64,000 nucleotides of DNA, from the NCBI RefSeq assembly GCF_050908995.1, contig NC_135120.1, positions 14,149,433-14,213,432 on the forward strand. Reading direction: 5' to 3'. Position 1 is the first letter of the stretch, and every line of letters starts with the position of its first letter. The position numbers and the translations under genes are program-made. The notes under the pieces are model-generated. The model did not search any database, was not told the origin of the DNA, and was given only the letters and a program-made list of their open reading frames with translations. Shown here piece after piece: positions 34,301 through 47,800 of the stretch. This DNA comes from Andrena cerasifolii. Lineage: Eukaryota > Arthropoda > Insecta > Hymenoptera > Andrenidae.

Positions 34301-35980
34301 TTGGCTGGGCTGCAAAATTTCCCCTTGCTGGACGATGTAACAATTTTCGTGGCATATTGTATCAGAAACCTCGGGCCGATGGCCAGGTTCCCATGGATCG
34401 CTTTTTTGAGAAATACTTTTCGATTGCACGAGGATCTGTGCATTCGTATTTCGTTTCAGCCACATTTATGCCGTTTTCGTGATGTACAGGCAGGCCCAGT
34501 GCTCCGAGATATTCATTCGCTGAGAGACACCTCGAGAGATTCTCAAAATTTAATACGAAAATGGTGGTTCTACTTTTAGAAACTCGCGCTCTATTAATTT
34601 TACACGCGTTTCCGCAAGTGTCCGCAAGTCTGGAAGTTTACAAGAAGCTTTAGACGATTTACTGCGAAGAACATGGTCGTGGAAAAAATGTTACGCGCGT
34701 GATCGAAATATCAGGAGCCTGTGTATCCTGGATGCTCTTTGTGGAGTAACCAGGGCCATTAGAAGGTTTATGGGTCAGAAAGCAGAAAGAGGCACCAGGT
34801 AGGTACTATATGTAGGACATGCCCAGTCAACCTATGGGCTTTCTTCACTGGATATCCTAGCCCATATTTCCTATATATTTCCAAGAGGTCGTTTTATTAC
34901 CGCTACGTCGGTTGTAACCAGGTTTCGAGCAGTGGCTGCCCATTAAGCCAATAAATCAAGCATACGCGGGCACGTATTAACGCATCTTTCGTTTGCCGTT
35001 TTTGGTACAGGTTACCACAACGAGGTGTTAAGCCCATTATCGATAGTCCCTCGTTAACGTCCACGGATTCGCTTTACTGGGAATGATTCAATAGCACGGG
35101 TCAACCAGATTTCCTGGCCTCGTTATGTGGCTGCATTATGCTTAATCCAGTTGCCTCTATAACGGAATTTATGAATTTACCGTGCTCTTTATTGGATAGT
35201 TTAACGGCCTCTGATATACAGGCTGACCTATATCAGAAACAATGATAATTCCAGCGATTCCTTTCATATAACCTATTGCAGCGACTCGATTCAATTCCCG
35301 AGCCACCAGCATTCTTTTTCCTCGTCCCCGAGGGAGCTGGGGAAGATTCCATCAGTCCTCGAGGAACACAGCTTTGCCGCCCGATGAATTATAAGCGATG
35401 CCCATCGAATGATAATGTTGTTTGGCGGCTAAATGATACATCGGCCGCGCGAGGAATTCTCGATAAGCCAAGGGCGCAGCTGATGCCTACGCCGCTCTGG
35501 AAAGTCTGGCGTTGCCCCCGATACACTCCCCCTCGTACGAAATATATAGCCGCCACCTTTTAACCATTACCCCGTACACCACTCTTACTGGATGCGCGTC
35601 TATCATAGCTCGTGAATACTTGATATCTAGCCCCGTACGTTACCGTGCCTACAACACGTCAGTTTGCGTCATTAATTTTACAGGACCTCTTATAGACTGC
35701 AGTCGCATCCGCGGAACCATTCACCCGTCTGAACCTTTCTTCGCCGGTGAACACACGGGAACGAGATAAAGCCTCTATACAATCCAGCCGGAGGCTTATC
35801 ATGCCCGCCATTATGTTGCTCCTTTCTTTCGCTTACGTACACCCAGGCAATGAGTCCACTTCGCCGGTTTGCGTGGCGTCTGTCGGCTCCGCACCAGAAA
35901 TATCGCTAAACTTCGTATCGATGCTACCCCTCGAAACTTCTAGCACCGCCGCTCCCACCTTCCACTATCGCCAGACCACC

Positions 35981-36011
<31 letters not shown>

Positions 36012-38211
36012 ACGAAACACTGGCCGTGAAAACGGCGGAATTCGAATCTACGAGCGGCAAAGGCACGGCCGGATTTCGCGTTTAATAAGCGCCCGTGATA
36101 TCTTTTAGCACGTAGCTCGTGCTGAATTTTAAACCCAACAGACGATTCTCGTCGCTTCCCCGGGAGACGGAGGGGAAACGAAGGAACGAGATAATAGCCG
36201 GCGCATTAAAAAAATTAACGAGGCGATGAATATGTAACGGGAAATTATGCACAGCGTCATTTGCGATCTCTTTATCGTCGGGGCTACGTTATCCCGCCTG
36301 GGAGATTTTTTTTTTTCATAAAGCGTCCCGCCGGAAAGTTGGACAACTTCCCAACTGGCGTTGAAAGTGGCGGTATCAGGGACCGTCGAAGTTATTAGTC
36401 GAACAAGGAATCCGCTGTCCGCGGTTCATCTTTATTCAATAAATCGTGCAGGGGTAGGATAGCGTTCGGGAAGCTTCGCGATTTAATCTGCACTCGTTTA
36501 ATAACGTGCTGAGCATTCGTGCTCTGTAATCTTATAGTTCATCCACGAAGACGATAGCGTTTTTAAATGGCCGCAGGGAATTGCTCGTAAACACTCCTAT
36601 CATTCGGGAGTATTTGGGCGAAGTACATTTCTAGTTGTACGTGGTACTTTTATGGCCGATTCCTCGTTCTTTGAACGACCTGTTCAGCGTCGTTCCATAA
36701 GGTGAATCGAGCCTTTCTCGATCTTTAAAGATCGACCGACTCGATAAGACGTCGGATGTCACACGCACTTGTAACGCGACGAAAAGATGGTGGCCGTTAA
36801 TCGATTTGAAATAATCATTCGATAAATACGCGTGCATGACCCGCGTATTTTTTCCCCTCCCTTTGGTTCTGTTTTATTCGTTTCGGCTACTTCTATCGCG
36901 TCGAACACAGTATTGATTTTCGACCGGATTTTTATTCGCCTTTGCGTGGCTAGTTTTGTTTTATGAAAACGCTCGAACGAGTTCTGTTTGTGCGCCCGTG
37001 ATTGATAAAACATTGTTAGAGGGAATTTATACTGGGGCGTCGCGGATTTTCAGCGCGCTCCTCTTTTTTTTCCCACTGTTACGAGGAATTGACCCATAGA
37101 AAATGACAAAAACGTTTCTGCTTCTTCTTGGTGTATAACGATGTCTCATCTTGGTAGCAGAAGACTTCCCCGTGATGCTCCCTTGGCTTTTCGATATAAA
37201 AGTAAAGGATCCATGAAACCTAATGGGACACATTCAAGCGTAATGCATAGACGATGTTGCAAGTATACAGAAGGGCTACGATCACGCATACAGATTCTAG
37301 ATGCAATTCAAACGTAATAGACTCTGGGATCGGAGTCGTCGAGTGTCGCGCGGGGCTGCTATTTAAAATTCTAATCGAGATGATAATCTGTTTAAAATCG
37401 GAGCCTTCCGTCAGCCTTCCGACACCCGGTGACGATGAATTTTAAGCTGCGCACGCGAGAGAGTCGGAGTCGGCGGCAGATGTGGCCGACAAGACGAACG
37501 CGAATTTAAATAATTATTCATTCGACGGAGCAAATGAAATTAAAATGCAAGGCGTGCCGAATCGCGACGAAATAAGGGCGAGACGCAGTGCCGCGACAGA
37601 AAGCGGAGAGGGGAACCGGGAGGGGAGGGGTGTTGCAGATGAAACGATACAGGGGGGAACGCGAGGGGTTAGGCTGGAAAGTGTAATCCATGAATTAAGG
37701 GCTGGGCCCGCGTGGCATTCCAACGTTGCCCACGAGAAAAGCTCACCCCTCGGGGGGATGATATAAATTGTTTTAACGCCGTCCTGATGCGATTTGACGA
37801 GGAGCAGCTCCACTGTAAGCGCCGAACGAGATATATACCGCTATTAAATAAAGGATTTCTCGCCCCTGTTTCGCTCAACGGTCGAGCACCGACCTCCACC
37901 CAGCAGATGGACCGTGCCTACGCTCTGTGAAATATGATTTGCATAAAGGCTCAGGCTCCTGGTCACCGGGATCACGGCTATCTATCCTGGCAGAGCTTTA
38001 TCGGTAACAAGTATAATCCCCTGGCCAGAGATATTGAGTCGTAAACAAGGCTAATTTAATGTCTCGGTTTGCTGTCGATGAACAGGGAGAAGTGACCCTA
38101 CGCTGGCTAATCTCGCTCGTTTCGATTTAATCGAAGGGCCAGACATCGTGGGCGACTTCCATTGCGGTGGAAATTAACCTAACAATTGCCACGAGGAGCT
38201 TTATATATGTA
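25381..38211. other. Long non-coding stretch; no recognised gene
   Basis: About 12.8 kb with no exon or RNA gene I can support. GC-rich pieces (about 27.4-28.7 kb, 33.0-34.4 kb, 37.4-37.9 kb) give long frames on both strands, including a 255-codon minus-strand frame at 33676-34443, but none has domain-like sequence. Simple sequence includes a C run at 33845-33855 and a CT repeat at 35985-36011. The stretch is consistent with intron or intergenic DNA. Confidence 0.35.
35985..36011 (+). repeat. (TC)n microsatellite
   Basis: About 13 uninterrupted TC units. Confidence 0.95.
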
Positions 38212-38893
38212 CTATTACCCGGCCGAAAGAAGATCCCCAAGAGGCGGGCTCGGGCGATACAGTCCGTCGCTATGACGATTGGTCGAATCATCTATTTGGG
38301 CACACTTTTTAATGACGCGGCACACGTATTTTGGTTATTGGCTGAAGTAGGCACATACATTGTCGCACCGCGCGACAAAGAGAGCGAACAAAACCCATCG
38401 AGATCGAGTGGAATAGAGCGATCTGACCGACAAGCGTCAAAGCAATAGCGTAGGCATCTCAGACGGTTAACCATTAATATATAATAACATAAAAATTTCC
38501 TTATTTTTCAAACAATCTGTGCGACATTGCGTTTGGGTTTATTTTAATCAGAAAAATCTAACCAAACCAATGATAATACTTTCCTGAATATATTGTGAAA
38601 AATAAGGAAATTTTTATGTTATTATATATTAATGGTTAACCGTCTGAGATGCCTACGCTATTGCTTTGGCGCTCGTCGGTCAGATCGCTCTATTCCACCC
38701 GATCTCGATGTGTTTTGTTCGCTCTCTTCGTCGCGCGGTGCGACAATGTATGTGCCTACTTCAGCCAATAACCAAAATACGTGTGCCGCGTCTTTAAAAA
38801 TGTGCCCAAATAGGTGATTCGATCAATCGTCATAGCGACGGACTGTAATGCTCGAGCCCGCCTCTTGGGGATCTTCTTTCGGCCGGGTAATAG
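38212..38893. mobile_element. Foldback element with two ~298-bp arms
   Basis: The left arm (38212-38510) starts CTATTACCCGGCCGAAAGAA. The right arm (38596-38893) is its reverse complement at about 95% identity, with roughly a dozen substitutions, mostly transitions, and one small indel. The loop is 85 bp. TA occurs on both sides (38210-38211 and 38894-38895), though GTAC at each junction is itself palindromic, so the duplication length is uncertain. There is no transposase. The termini do not match the TA/GGG elements. A transcript across it would fold into a nearly continuous 298-bp duplex, so a hairpin-RNA role is possible. Confidence 0.9.
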
Positions 38894-38895
38894 TA

Positions 38896-41800
38896 CTTCT
38901 GTCTGGGCCGCGATGGCTGACCAGCGACGGGCTATACTACTTGCAGCGGATCATAATCGAGGTGCACACAGTTCTGTTGAGTTTCCCTTGTTGCATCTGC
39001 TTGCAGTATGCTGTCTGTCAGAGATACGAGGTCAATGGAATATGTAGAACACGATTCCGAAGTTGCTGCTACAATTTCGGGTAGATTTTCGGTATACAAG
39101 CTCTGGATACGGAAAAGTAGGTTAAATCGATTGATTGGGTGAGACGTGGAAAGCTTTGCTGGGTTGAATGCGGTATTCTGACAAATCTGGATAGCATTGA
39201 CCTTCACTTTAAAAAAATCGGGGAATTTCGAGATTCGACGTTCAAAGGGAAGCAGCTTCTCCTGATTTTCTGCGGCAAGTTTAGATTCGTACTTAACATT
39301 CTTCAACCGACGATTCTAACGTCTGTGTTACCACGTCCTTTGATTTATAACGTTATCATCGTCGAAGCTGCTCTGTTCTCCACCAAGAATGGACTACTGT
39401 TTTGTTACGTAACAAAACGACCCTCGCTGACCTGACTGGTCCGCTGCATAACACAATTACTCCTCTGTGCGATGCATGCGCAATTACACACGTATTCTCT
39501 GGACGTACGTCGCGATACGTAACGGCGAAATGCGATTACGCGTTAAGGTTAACAACGAACCTTGGGCTAACTCCTCCGACAGTCGAGGAAAGATTGCGAA
39601 TTCAGGGATAAAAGAGGCTCTAAAGCAGGAGAAGGACAGAGGGGTGGTGAAGCGGGCCTATGAAAATGTAAATACCCCCTCGGGGAGTAGCACTCGGAGC
39701 GTGGAGAAAATTAACTTAAAAAAATTCCTTCGCCGCGGCTAAACAGAGACAAGGAAGGCGGAAATGCCTGAAGAAGGGCGCAAAGAGCGAAGATGCGCGG
39801 GGGCGATGGTGGTTGTGCCGGAGCTTTCCTCTCTTCCGTTCCAGGCTCGCTCTCTAGGCGTTTCGACGATCTTACACCACGTTGAAATTCATTTCAATGA
39901 ATTTGCATTTCAATGACGTCCTCCCTTCGAAGGTGCTTTCTTTCCCTTTGCCTAAACGCGTCCTTCGATAATTATTATTTGATCACTGGTTAATTAGAGC
40001 AGGTTTTTATCGTTGCTTCGCGGAGCTAAGCTTCGTCTCCTCTCGATCGCGATCGCTAACACGGGGGCGCCCTGATCGAAGGTGGGATAGAGTGGATGGC
40101 TGGAAGATTGGAGACGGCAAGTGTCGTTTGGTTCCATGAAGCACGGTTCGACAGCGTCGAGGAGGAAAGGACGGGAAAGTTTTTGATAAGTTTTCCGTCC
40201 TCCTGCGACCGTTGTTTCCGCTCGCGGAAGACGAGGTGATGCATTCTGCCTCTCAAGAAATACGCGCCGCCGCGCACTTGTTATTCCGCAACTTTATATT
40301 CAAACTTTTGCCCGCGCGTATATCGCCCTCCCTTGTAATTCTTTGGACGCCTCAAACCATGAATTTCGCGCGAGCGCACTGGTCGATACGCCAAGTTTTT
40401 ACGCCTGAAAATTTTCCACCTGGACGGGAGCACCGCGCGAGACAGGGGAAGGACGTGATGAAAGTTCGGCGTCGAATAATGTAGAAAATGAAGTAACTGT
40501 TCATACTCGGGCTTCAATTTACATTTGATATCGAAGCCAGAAATTGCCATCGCGATACGGTTTGCCTTCGAGGCACAGTGGGGAAATTTTGCGATTTTAT
40601 GGCCAAAACTACAGAAATGAAATTTTTTAATTTTACAAATTTAATACAAATGTCAATTGAAGAACTATATTGATTTTCGTGGTCGAAACCTCAAAATTTA
40701 TTTTTAATATATAAAATTCGGCACTTTTACGTTCTAATATATGAGAAACTAAATTATCCGAAAAACAGCACTTACAAAAATTGCGAACGATAAAGATTTT
40801 TTTATTATTTACATTTATACACTTTTTTCTTTGTTAGAGCATGCCTCTGCTACAGTGCAGCAGGGTATAGCAGAAGGGTTATCGCTTCTGACGACAAACA
40901 AACGTACATAATACAAACAATCAAACAGAGGATCGAAGCTGAATAAAATCGTTGAAAATTTGTTTTAGTTCATGTACCATTTGCAAACGGAAACGAACTT
41001 TTGCAACAAATTGCGCCGCATTTAGAGCAAACGTCTACAACACTGTCGTTGAATAAATTTATGAGCAGCTTTTAACGGATCAAAGTGAATACGTACATTA
41101 TATTTAATCGATAATGCTCGTTATTCGGCGCCTCTGTTGAATCGTGAAATTAAAGTTGAACGGAATGTTTGATATTATAATATTCATTCATTCAAGTTTA
41201 CCCAATGTGATTTAGCGCACTCATTTGTTGAATTATTGCTGTTAAAGCATTCATCAACTCATTCTTTGAGAACCGAAATCTCTGCGTTCGGTTCGCCAAA
41301 CGCACAACATTCTCGATGAAAACAAATTACGTGTAATGAAAATGATATCGTTTTTGACCGTTAAATCCACGCAACAGAATGTAAAGATGCAGTTATCCCC
41401 AATTATTCATCGAAATTATATTTGCTGCAAACAGCACACTGAATTTTAACCAGAATGTTTTATTCGCCACATTTTTCTGTAAATTCTTTAACACAGAGGC
41501 ACTTTATGTATTCAGTTCCACGTATCGCATAATCGTGCTCCATAACGTTAAAGTTACCCCCAAACTGTTCAGTAACATATAGAGCACTGTCCATTATCCA
41601 GCTAAACCTACATCAGTCCGCATTAGCTAAACATAGCGGTATCGAGCATCCATACAATGTCATCAAGCCGTGAGGGATGGGAATGTGCTCCACAAGCAGC
41701 GGACGTAATTTCAATTCCCAGGACGATAATTCTTTCATCGAAACGAGCGTACAGTCGTAGGCATCAAGATCTGTAACGAGTCCGTAATACCTACCTTCGT

Positions 41801-44800
41801 TACGACAAAGTGGCCACGAATCAAAAAACGCTCAAATGCCGTGGAAATTGCATGGTAGGGGCTATAAATACTGCAGCGCCTATAGCTTTCCCGGGTTGAG
41901 AACTTACGTACATACCTGGGGGCACGAGGAGTGGAGTAATCATCAACGTCCACGGTGAAGCGACGACAACGTTAGTCCATAAAGATTGCATGGACTTTGA
42001 ATACATTCCATGCCCAGCAATCAATACACTTCGGTCTATTTAGCCTATTTGCTTTAAAATTAATCTATTTGCTCCTACCTTTGCAATCTGCGTCAGCATC
42101 CCTGCCTGCCAGGACCGGACGAATGACGAATGAAAATTCAATGCGGATTTATAAGGCTCGATCTCGAGCTGCTCCATACATCGCCGTCGGTTCATTCTCC
42201 TCGTAACCTTCGAACCCAATGAAACGTACTGTTCTAACGAAATTTAGCTGCCTGTCGAACCGTGGAACGAAGGCAGCTCATGGGTTTCAATATGGGCATG
42301 GGGAATCGATGCTACGGAGCTTGATACGCGTTAGAGGCGTGATTGATCGTATCCGTAATATCCTATTTACCGTACGACAACGTAATATCGCGCTCGAGAT
42401 TCGACGGTTTCCTCGAAAACCGCATTGTCGTGCATCCCCTAACTGTGCCGGTGGAATTTTCAATGGTGTCATCGCGACTGCAGAATATCCAGCGACTGTT
42501 TCGTTCGATTCTGTGCTGGATGGAATCGGTTCTAGATAGAGGATAATTGCTACTGGGAAAACGTTTAGCTGAATGTTTTATAGCTACCGGCTGCCATTCG
42601 TTCGGTTCACCTGCTGCACTTGTTTACACGGACTATCACTGTACACGGGGTAGGAATGTGTTTTGGGTTGAATATGAAGTAGAAAGTATTTTTAATTCCT
42701 CTGAGTCTACGGTATATTATAGTAAACTATACTAAACAACAACAGACTTATTTATTGTTAGGTCCTTGTATACGGAGCGTAATACATTATTAACTTTTGT
42801 GATGGATTGAATGAAAAGAGATGACAATTTTTTTCCTATTTTATATGATTAGTACAGCCTATTGGAATACATTATTGCTACAAACTGAATTTCGGAAATA
42901 TGTGGATTAGTCCGTTTTTTGCTCTCAGTGCCTCAATTCACACCTCTGTTTTCAATACTAACGAAGTCAGTGGTTATTTAAATGTATCTGTGGCATTCAT
43001 ATTTCCCAGCGTTTCTACGGAACACGTGGAATATTGAGGGCAAGTAGCTAGGTGGAAGAAAGTAGGAAGCTCGTCCTCACATTTTTCGAACTTAGAAACA
43101 CGATTGAACTTCCCGCGGTGTTGGCAGCAGATTCAAATGAGATTTTTTCCCGCGCAATTTAAGTTCCCATCATAAAGCGTAGGATCCGTAGTCCAACGCG
43201 ACGCTGAACCCATTGCTGTTGATAAAAAGCTTCCATGCTCTGCCACCCTGTTCGAGGGGAGGGTTGGGGAAAGCCTTGTGAGCCAGGGGCTCGCGGTTAT
43301 TACGACGTTCCGGAACTAATTCGCTCGTAATAAGTTTATCAGCGTGGCTGGAACACGCGAAAGTAGCAGCGTTTCGGTTCCTCTTTTCACCAGGGGTTCG
43401 TTGCTTTTTATTTATAGCGCGCAATTCTCAAATCTCGCGGCGGGTCAAGATGAAGCTTTCCAGCTTGCTAATTAAATGGGGCGCGATGCTATCGCACAGT
43501 TCCTCGCCTTCCCTTCCGTGCGCTATATCCCGCTCACGATTTTTATCCCCCTGCGCAGTTTGCCAGAAAAATCCTACTGCTTCCCCGCACTGCCTTTCCT
43601 GATTAGTCGCTCGTATCGCCGTGAACCGTGGCGATTCTAAATCAATTAAATTCACTCGTACCAGGATACTCTCGCTTCTGCATTCTAAATCTGATCTACC
43701 AAACTGTGAAAGTCGGTATGAGAGAACGAAAGTGTAAATCAAACCAGACCTACGAATCTAATTACAATTACTGAATTGTCCCATAACCATTGGCGTCTGG
43801 CCACCGCGTGCTGCAGGATACACTAGTCAAGGTACGCAGAATCCCCTCCGCGGCGCAAGTGGAAAGTCTGTGATCTCAACGAGCGAGCGATTCCACGTGA
43901 ATCACAGCGGTCTCTGCTCGGAGAAAAATTGGCACGGGAAAATCAATAGGTACCCCGAGACGTCTAGCGGAGTACGAAGCTGAAAGCCTATGAATAATAA
44001 TGCGACACGGAATATACTTATCATGGATTCTAAGTACGTCCAACGCATAAATGCCAGAATGGCGTACAAAGGATTGCGAAGCTGTATCACGGTCCCGCGC
44101 TCTGCCAGACGTTTTAGGAGCGATCTGTACAAGCGCATGAAATTAAATCATTCATGCTTACTAATTTTCAATAGAGGAGGGGCGCCAGGGGTGGGTTAGA
44201 AAAGGGCGGCTGAATCGTCGGATTTCAAAGCGAGTAGGTCTGTAACGCCAGCGGCGGGGCGTGGCTTTTCCTACTTTCCCTACTTTTCCAGCAGATTGGA
44301 AAGAGGAGACCGAGATTAGAGATCCAAGTGCTTTCTTGGAAAAAGCATCCACTATCTTTCGACACACTTTGATCTCCGGAGAATCAGCTTGCTTTTCCGT
44401 TTTCCTGTTTACCGCGCGAGTAAAGTCGCGCTAGCGTTTTCATCTAATCCTTCGCGCTGGTCGAACCGCTCGAATCCGTTGTTTCCTTCGGCTTCAGCAC
44501 TGGTTTGAATATTTAACAAGCTGTGATCTATTTCTGAACCGTCGCTTTTACGTAATCTGTCTTCCCCTTTCCCTGCTTCATGTGAGTGCCCGAAATATCC
44601 AGGCTTCTATCGCGAATGCAAAGTGCGAGGGTGGAATGTTCTCTGCGAGTAACGATCGCGATAACGGTCCGCTGTTTTTCTCTATTCTTAGAGCCACCTA
44701 GCATTTTATCGTGGCCAAATTTTGATCGGACACGCCAGTTCGTTTCGTTTTGAAGCGGTGTTTGGAAGCGGAGCCGCAGTGTAATGAATTTCAGAGTTCG

Positions 44801-47800
44801 CGACCCGGAAATTGGTCGTATTTCCGGAGATTAGCAAAGCCAACGGATAGTGTATCATTAATCGTGTTACTTTAAAGTTTGTCTCCGCGAATCAGTCAGA
44901 ACGCAAGCCACGAGATAGCAGTGGGCATGGCGTGTAAAAGGGCGAGGGTTTGGCATGCGCTTCGTAATACTTTAAGCTGTGTACTTCGGAAATTTATGTT
45001 AGTTCGCTAAGCCTACTATCGTGCGCCAACCGGAATCTTCTACGCAAATAACGATCCCCTACGCTGCGGCTATACTATTCAGGGGGCCGTATGTTTTTCA
45101 ACGGAGATCCGTATACTTTTTACCACACAATGACTGCGCACAGGAGGAATAAATTGAAACTCGCATCGGCTAATAGCAGGTCCGGCCGCCACATCTTAAA
45201 AGTGATCGAAAGAAATTAAGCCCCAAGCTAATTGTCAGGAACCTGCACTCAAAGGAATTCTAAGGGCGAACTTCCTAGCTGGAACGCAGGAAAGTATCAT
45301 GTACCAGTTCTGCACGTAAAAGTCTGCATAAGTTGATGGTGGGTAATGAATACTTCCGCGTACGTTGCGTTCTACATAGTACCGAGTCACGTTCAGTATT
45401 AAACGTCGAGAAGTTTCCGTCGTGGGCGAGTGGCCGATAAGAAATCGTGGAGAGATTGTTTTCTTCAGGAGTAAAATCGCTGGGTGATAAACCTCGCGCA
45501 GAAATGTTTATTGAATAACGCAATTTTTTCTCGAATGATAGTCGGCACGGTTCGCTGCTCGGAGAGAGTACCAGCGTTGAATATCGTCGAACCAACTGGT
45601 ACGAGATATCGTCCCTCGACAACCAGAAGAATCGATGAAAGTAGCTGGTCCCCATTTCTGATAATTTCGTATTTTTCTTATTATTATATGCGTTACGTTT
45701 GTACTATAGTTGCAACAAAATAATTCTAAAATATTTAAACATTTACGCGAGTGTTGCACGAGCTTGGGGCAATACATACATCGCTATTTTTCATGAGCAG
45801 AAATACGGACGTTTAGAGCATTAGATATTTAATTAGAAATTACTAATAGTTAACAATCTTGAAATATCTTTCTTACATAGTTTTTGAATTGGTTGATTTA
45901 TTATTAAGGAATTAATCGATTACTCTGCAAATTTTCATCGCAAACAATTTTTTTACACCTTCTTTATGACGAGTTATCTCTTAAATGAGCAGGAATTGGG
46001 ACATTCACCTTATTTGCGCACCGCAATATCGTATTTATCGCGTTACCTCGATTATTTAACTCTCTTTCTTCGCCCCCAACGATATACGACTTTTATTTAC
46101 CCAGTAACCACGCAATCGTGCTTTACTTAAAGCGAGTAAGAAGGTACCCTCTCTGAATGCTCAGCAGTAACTTTGTATCACAGTCAAGCTCGCGCAAAAC
46201 GCCTTCACTTTCCATGTTCGATTCACATTCGCACGCAGAATCGGCAGTTTCTCATTCGTAGCAACGCCCCTTACAAACCGCCGAGGGTACGTCGCCGAGA
46301 TTCCGTAAAACGCACGCGTGCGCCGCGCCCTTAATACCCTCCGTGCGTGCGTTATGGGTTGCCATTAAATCCACACAGCAATTTAGATGCGAGCAAAGAC
46401 AAGCCCGATAATCGCGGGATAAGCGCCCATTGGCCAGAATTAAACGGTCACTCCTATAAGGCCGACCACTCGCTACCTTTCCACTAACGCCGGAAATACA
46501 TATACCTGTTCAAGGAGAGCGTAAGCTAAAATCTGAAATCCAGTCGGCGAGTTACGACAGCTTAAAAGTATCGAACGTTAGAAAGGCAAATGGAAGCGGT
46601 GCTTACGGCAGGGATTCTCGAGTCCGCCGTTGGAATCAGCGTTCCCGATGACGCTGCTCTATCTCCTCTCGAGCACCGGATCACGGTCGATCCGCTTTTA
46701 CGAGCGTCCTCCGAGGTAGTGGCGCGCGTGCATATAGCTAGCTGGGAAAGGGAAAAGGTCAGCCGGCGCGTGTTCGTGCATCGAAAGGGCCGAGGGCACG
46801 CGAAAGTGCTTGGCCCTTGCGGTGACGAATCACGAGGCGTCCGGCGATAAAACAACAGCAGATGCATGTAAGCGAACATCTGTAAATTCGGTCGGTCCGG
46901 CTCGCGTGATATAGGAGCGGCAGCCCCAACATTGGACATTAGACGGAATGTAATAGAGGTCTTGGCGAGTGTCCAGCCGGTCAAACGGAATCGGATAGGA
47001 GGGATGCGGGGTCCGCAGGGGTTGGATAGCGCGGGCTACGATCCTGCATATGTACGTACGTACCTACCTCTATATATACACACACAGGGTGGTAGGTTCT
47101 AATACCGAGCCGGGGTGTACAGAGCTAGAGCCCGTATACACATAGGAGGCGGATAGCCCCGAAGGAGTACGCGTTGTCGTCTCGACTAGGCAGCAGATCG
47201 ACCAGCAAAATCTTGGCCAGTTACCCTCAGCTGTGAGGCGGGACGTGTGTTGTCCGATGAGTAGTTCCCATCCACTTCCCTGAAACTTGGAGGATCCCGT
47301 GCTCCTTTGGCGCCGTATTAAGGGACCAACTCCAGTTCCCCGGAACCGTGGTCCCGTTATTATCATCCGTGGCGACCAGCGTCACATGGGGCGAACGGTT
47401 TCTTTCATGCGGACGCTCAATGGAGACGCTGCAGAACGCTCACCCTCCGGGGATAGGTGAATGCTGGTGCGCGTGCATGCGCGCCGGTACTGTTTAATGC
47501 CAATGAGGACTCTGGCCTGAATATTTAAAACAATCGCGCGGCTAGTTCCGCGGAAAATCGACGGGGAACTTAGTTCGGTTCCTTATTCGGTAAGAGGATT
47601 ACGAAAATAGGGGCGGATCTCGGCGGTACGACAGGGGAATATCAAGTGGCGGTTAAGTGAACCGTTGCGTTCCGTAGGCTGCGGTTTCAGGGTATAGGGC
47701 AGACGGAGGAGGACCGTGGAGGACGGACACGGGCGTAGAAGTTATTTAATTTCCCCCCTTCGGTGGGAGCTGACTTGGCAACAGGAATGGCAGCTGATTC

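Noticed and set aside
33676..34443. 255-codon minus-strand frame
   Set aside because: Long for chance, but the residues show no recognisable family, it overlaps several other frames, and it runs across a C11 homopolymer. No flanking exon signals.
37482..37766. Plus-strand 94-codon frame
   Set aside because: Starts at GTG rather than ATG and is GC-rich with the opposite strand open. No domain.
40574..41500. Possible Transib-like element starting CACAGTGGGG
   Set aside because: The first bases match a CACAGTG heptamer and the following DNA is AT-rich, but no inverted right end or 5-bp duplication could be found.
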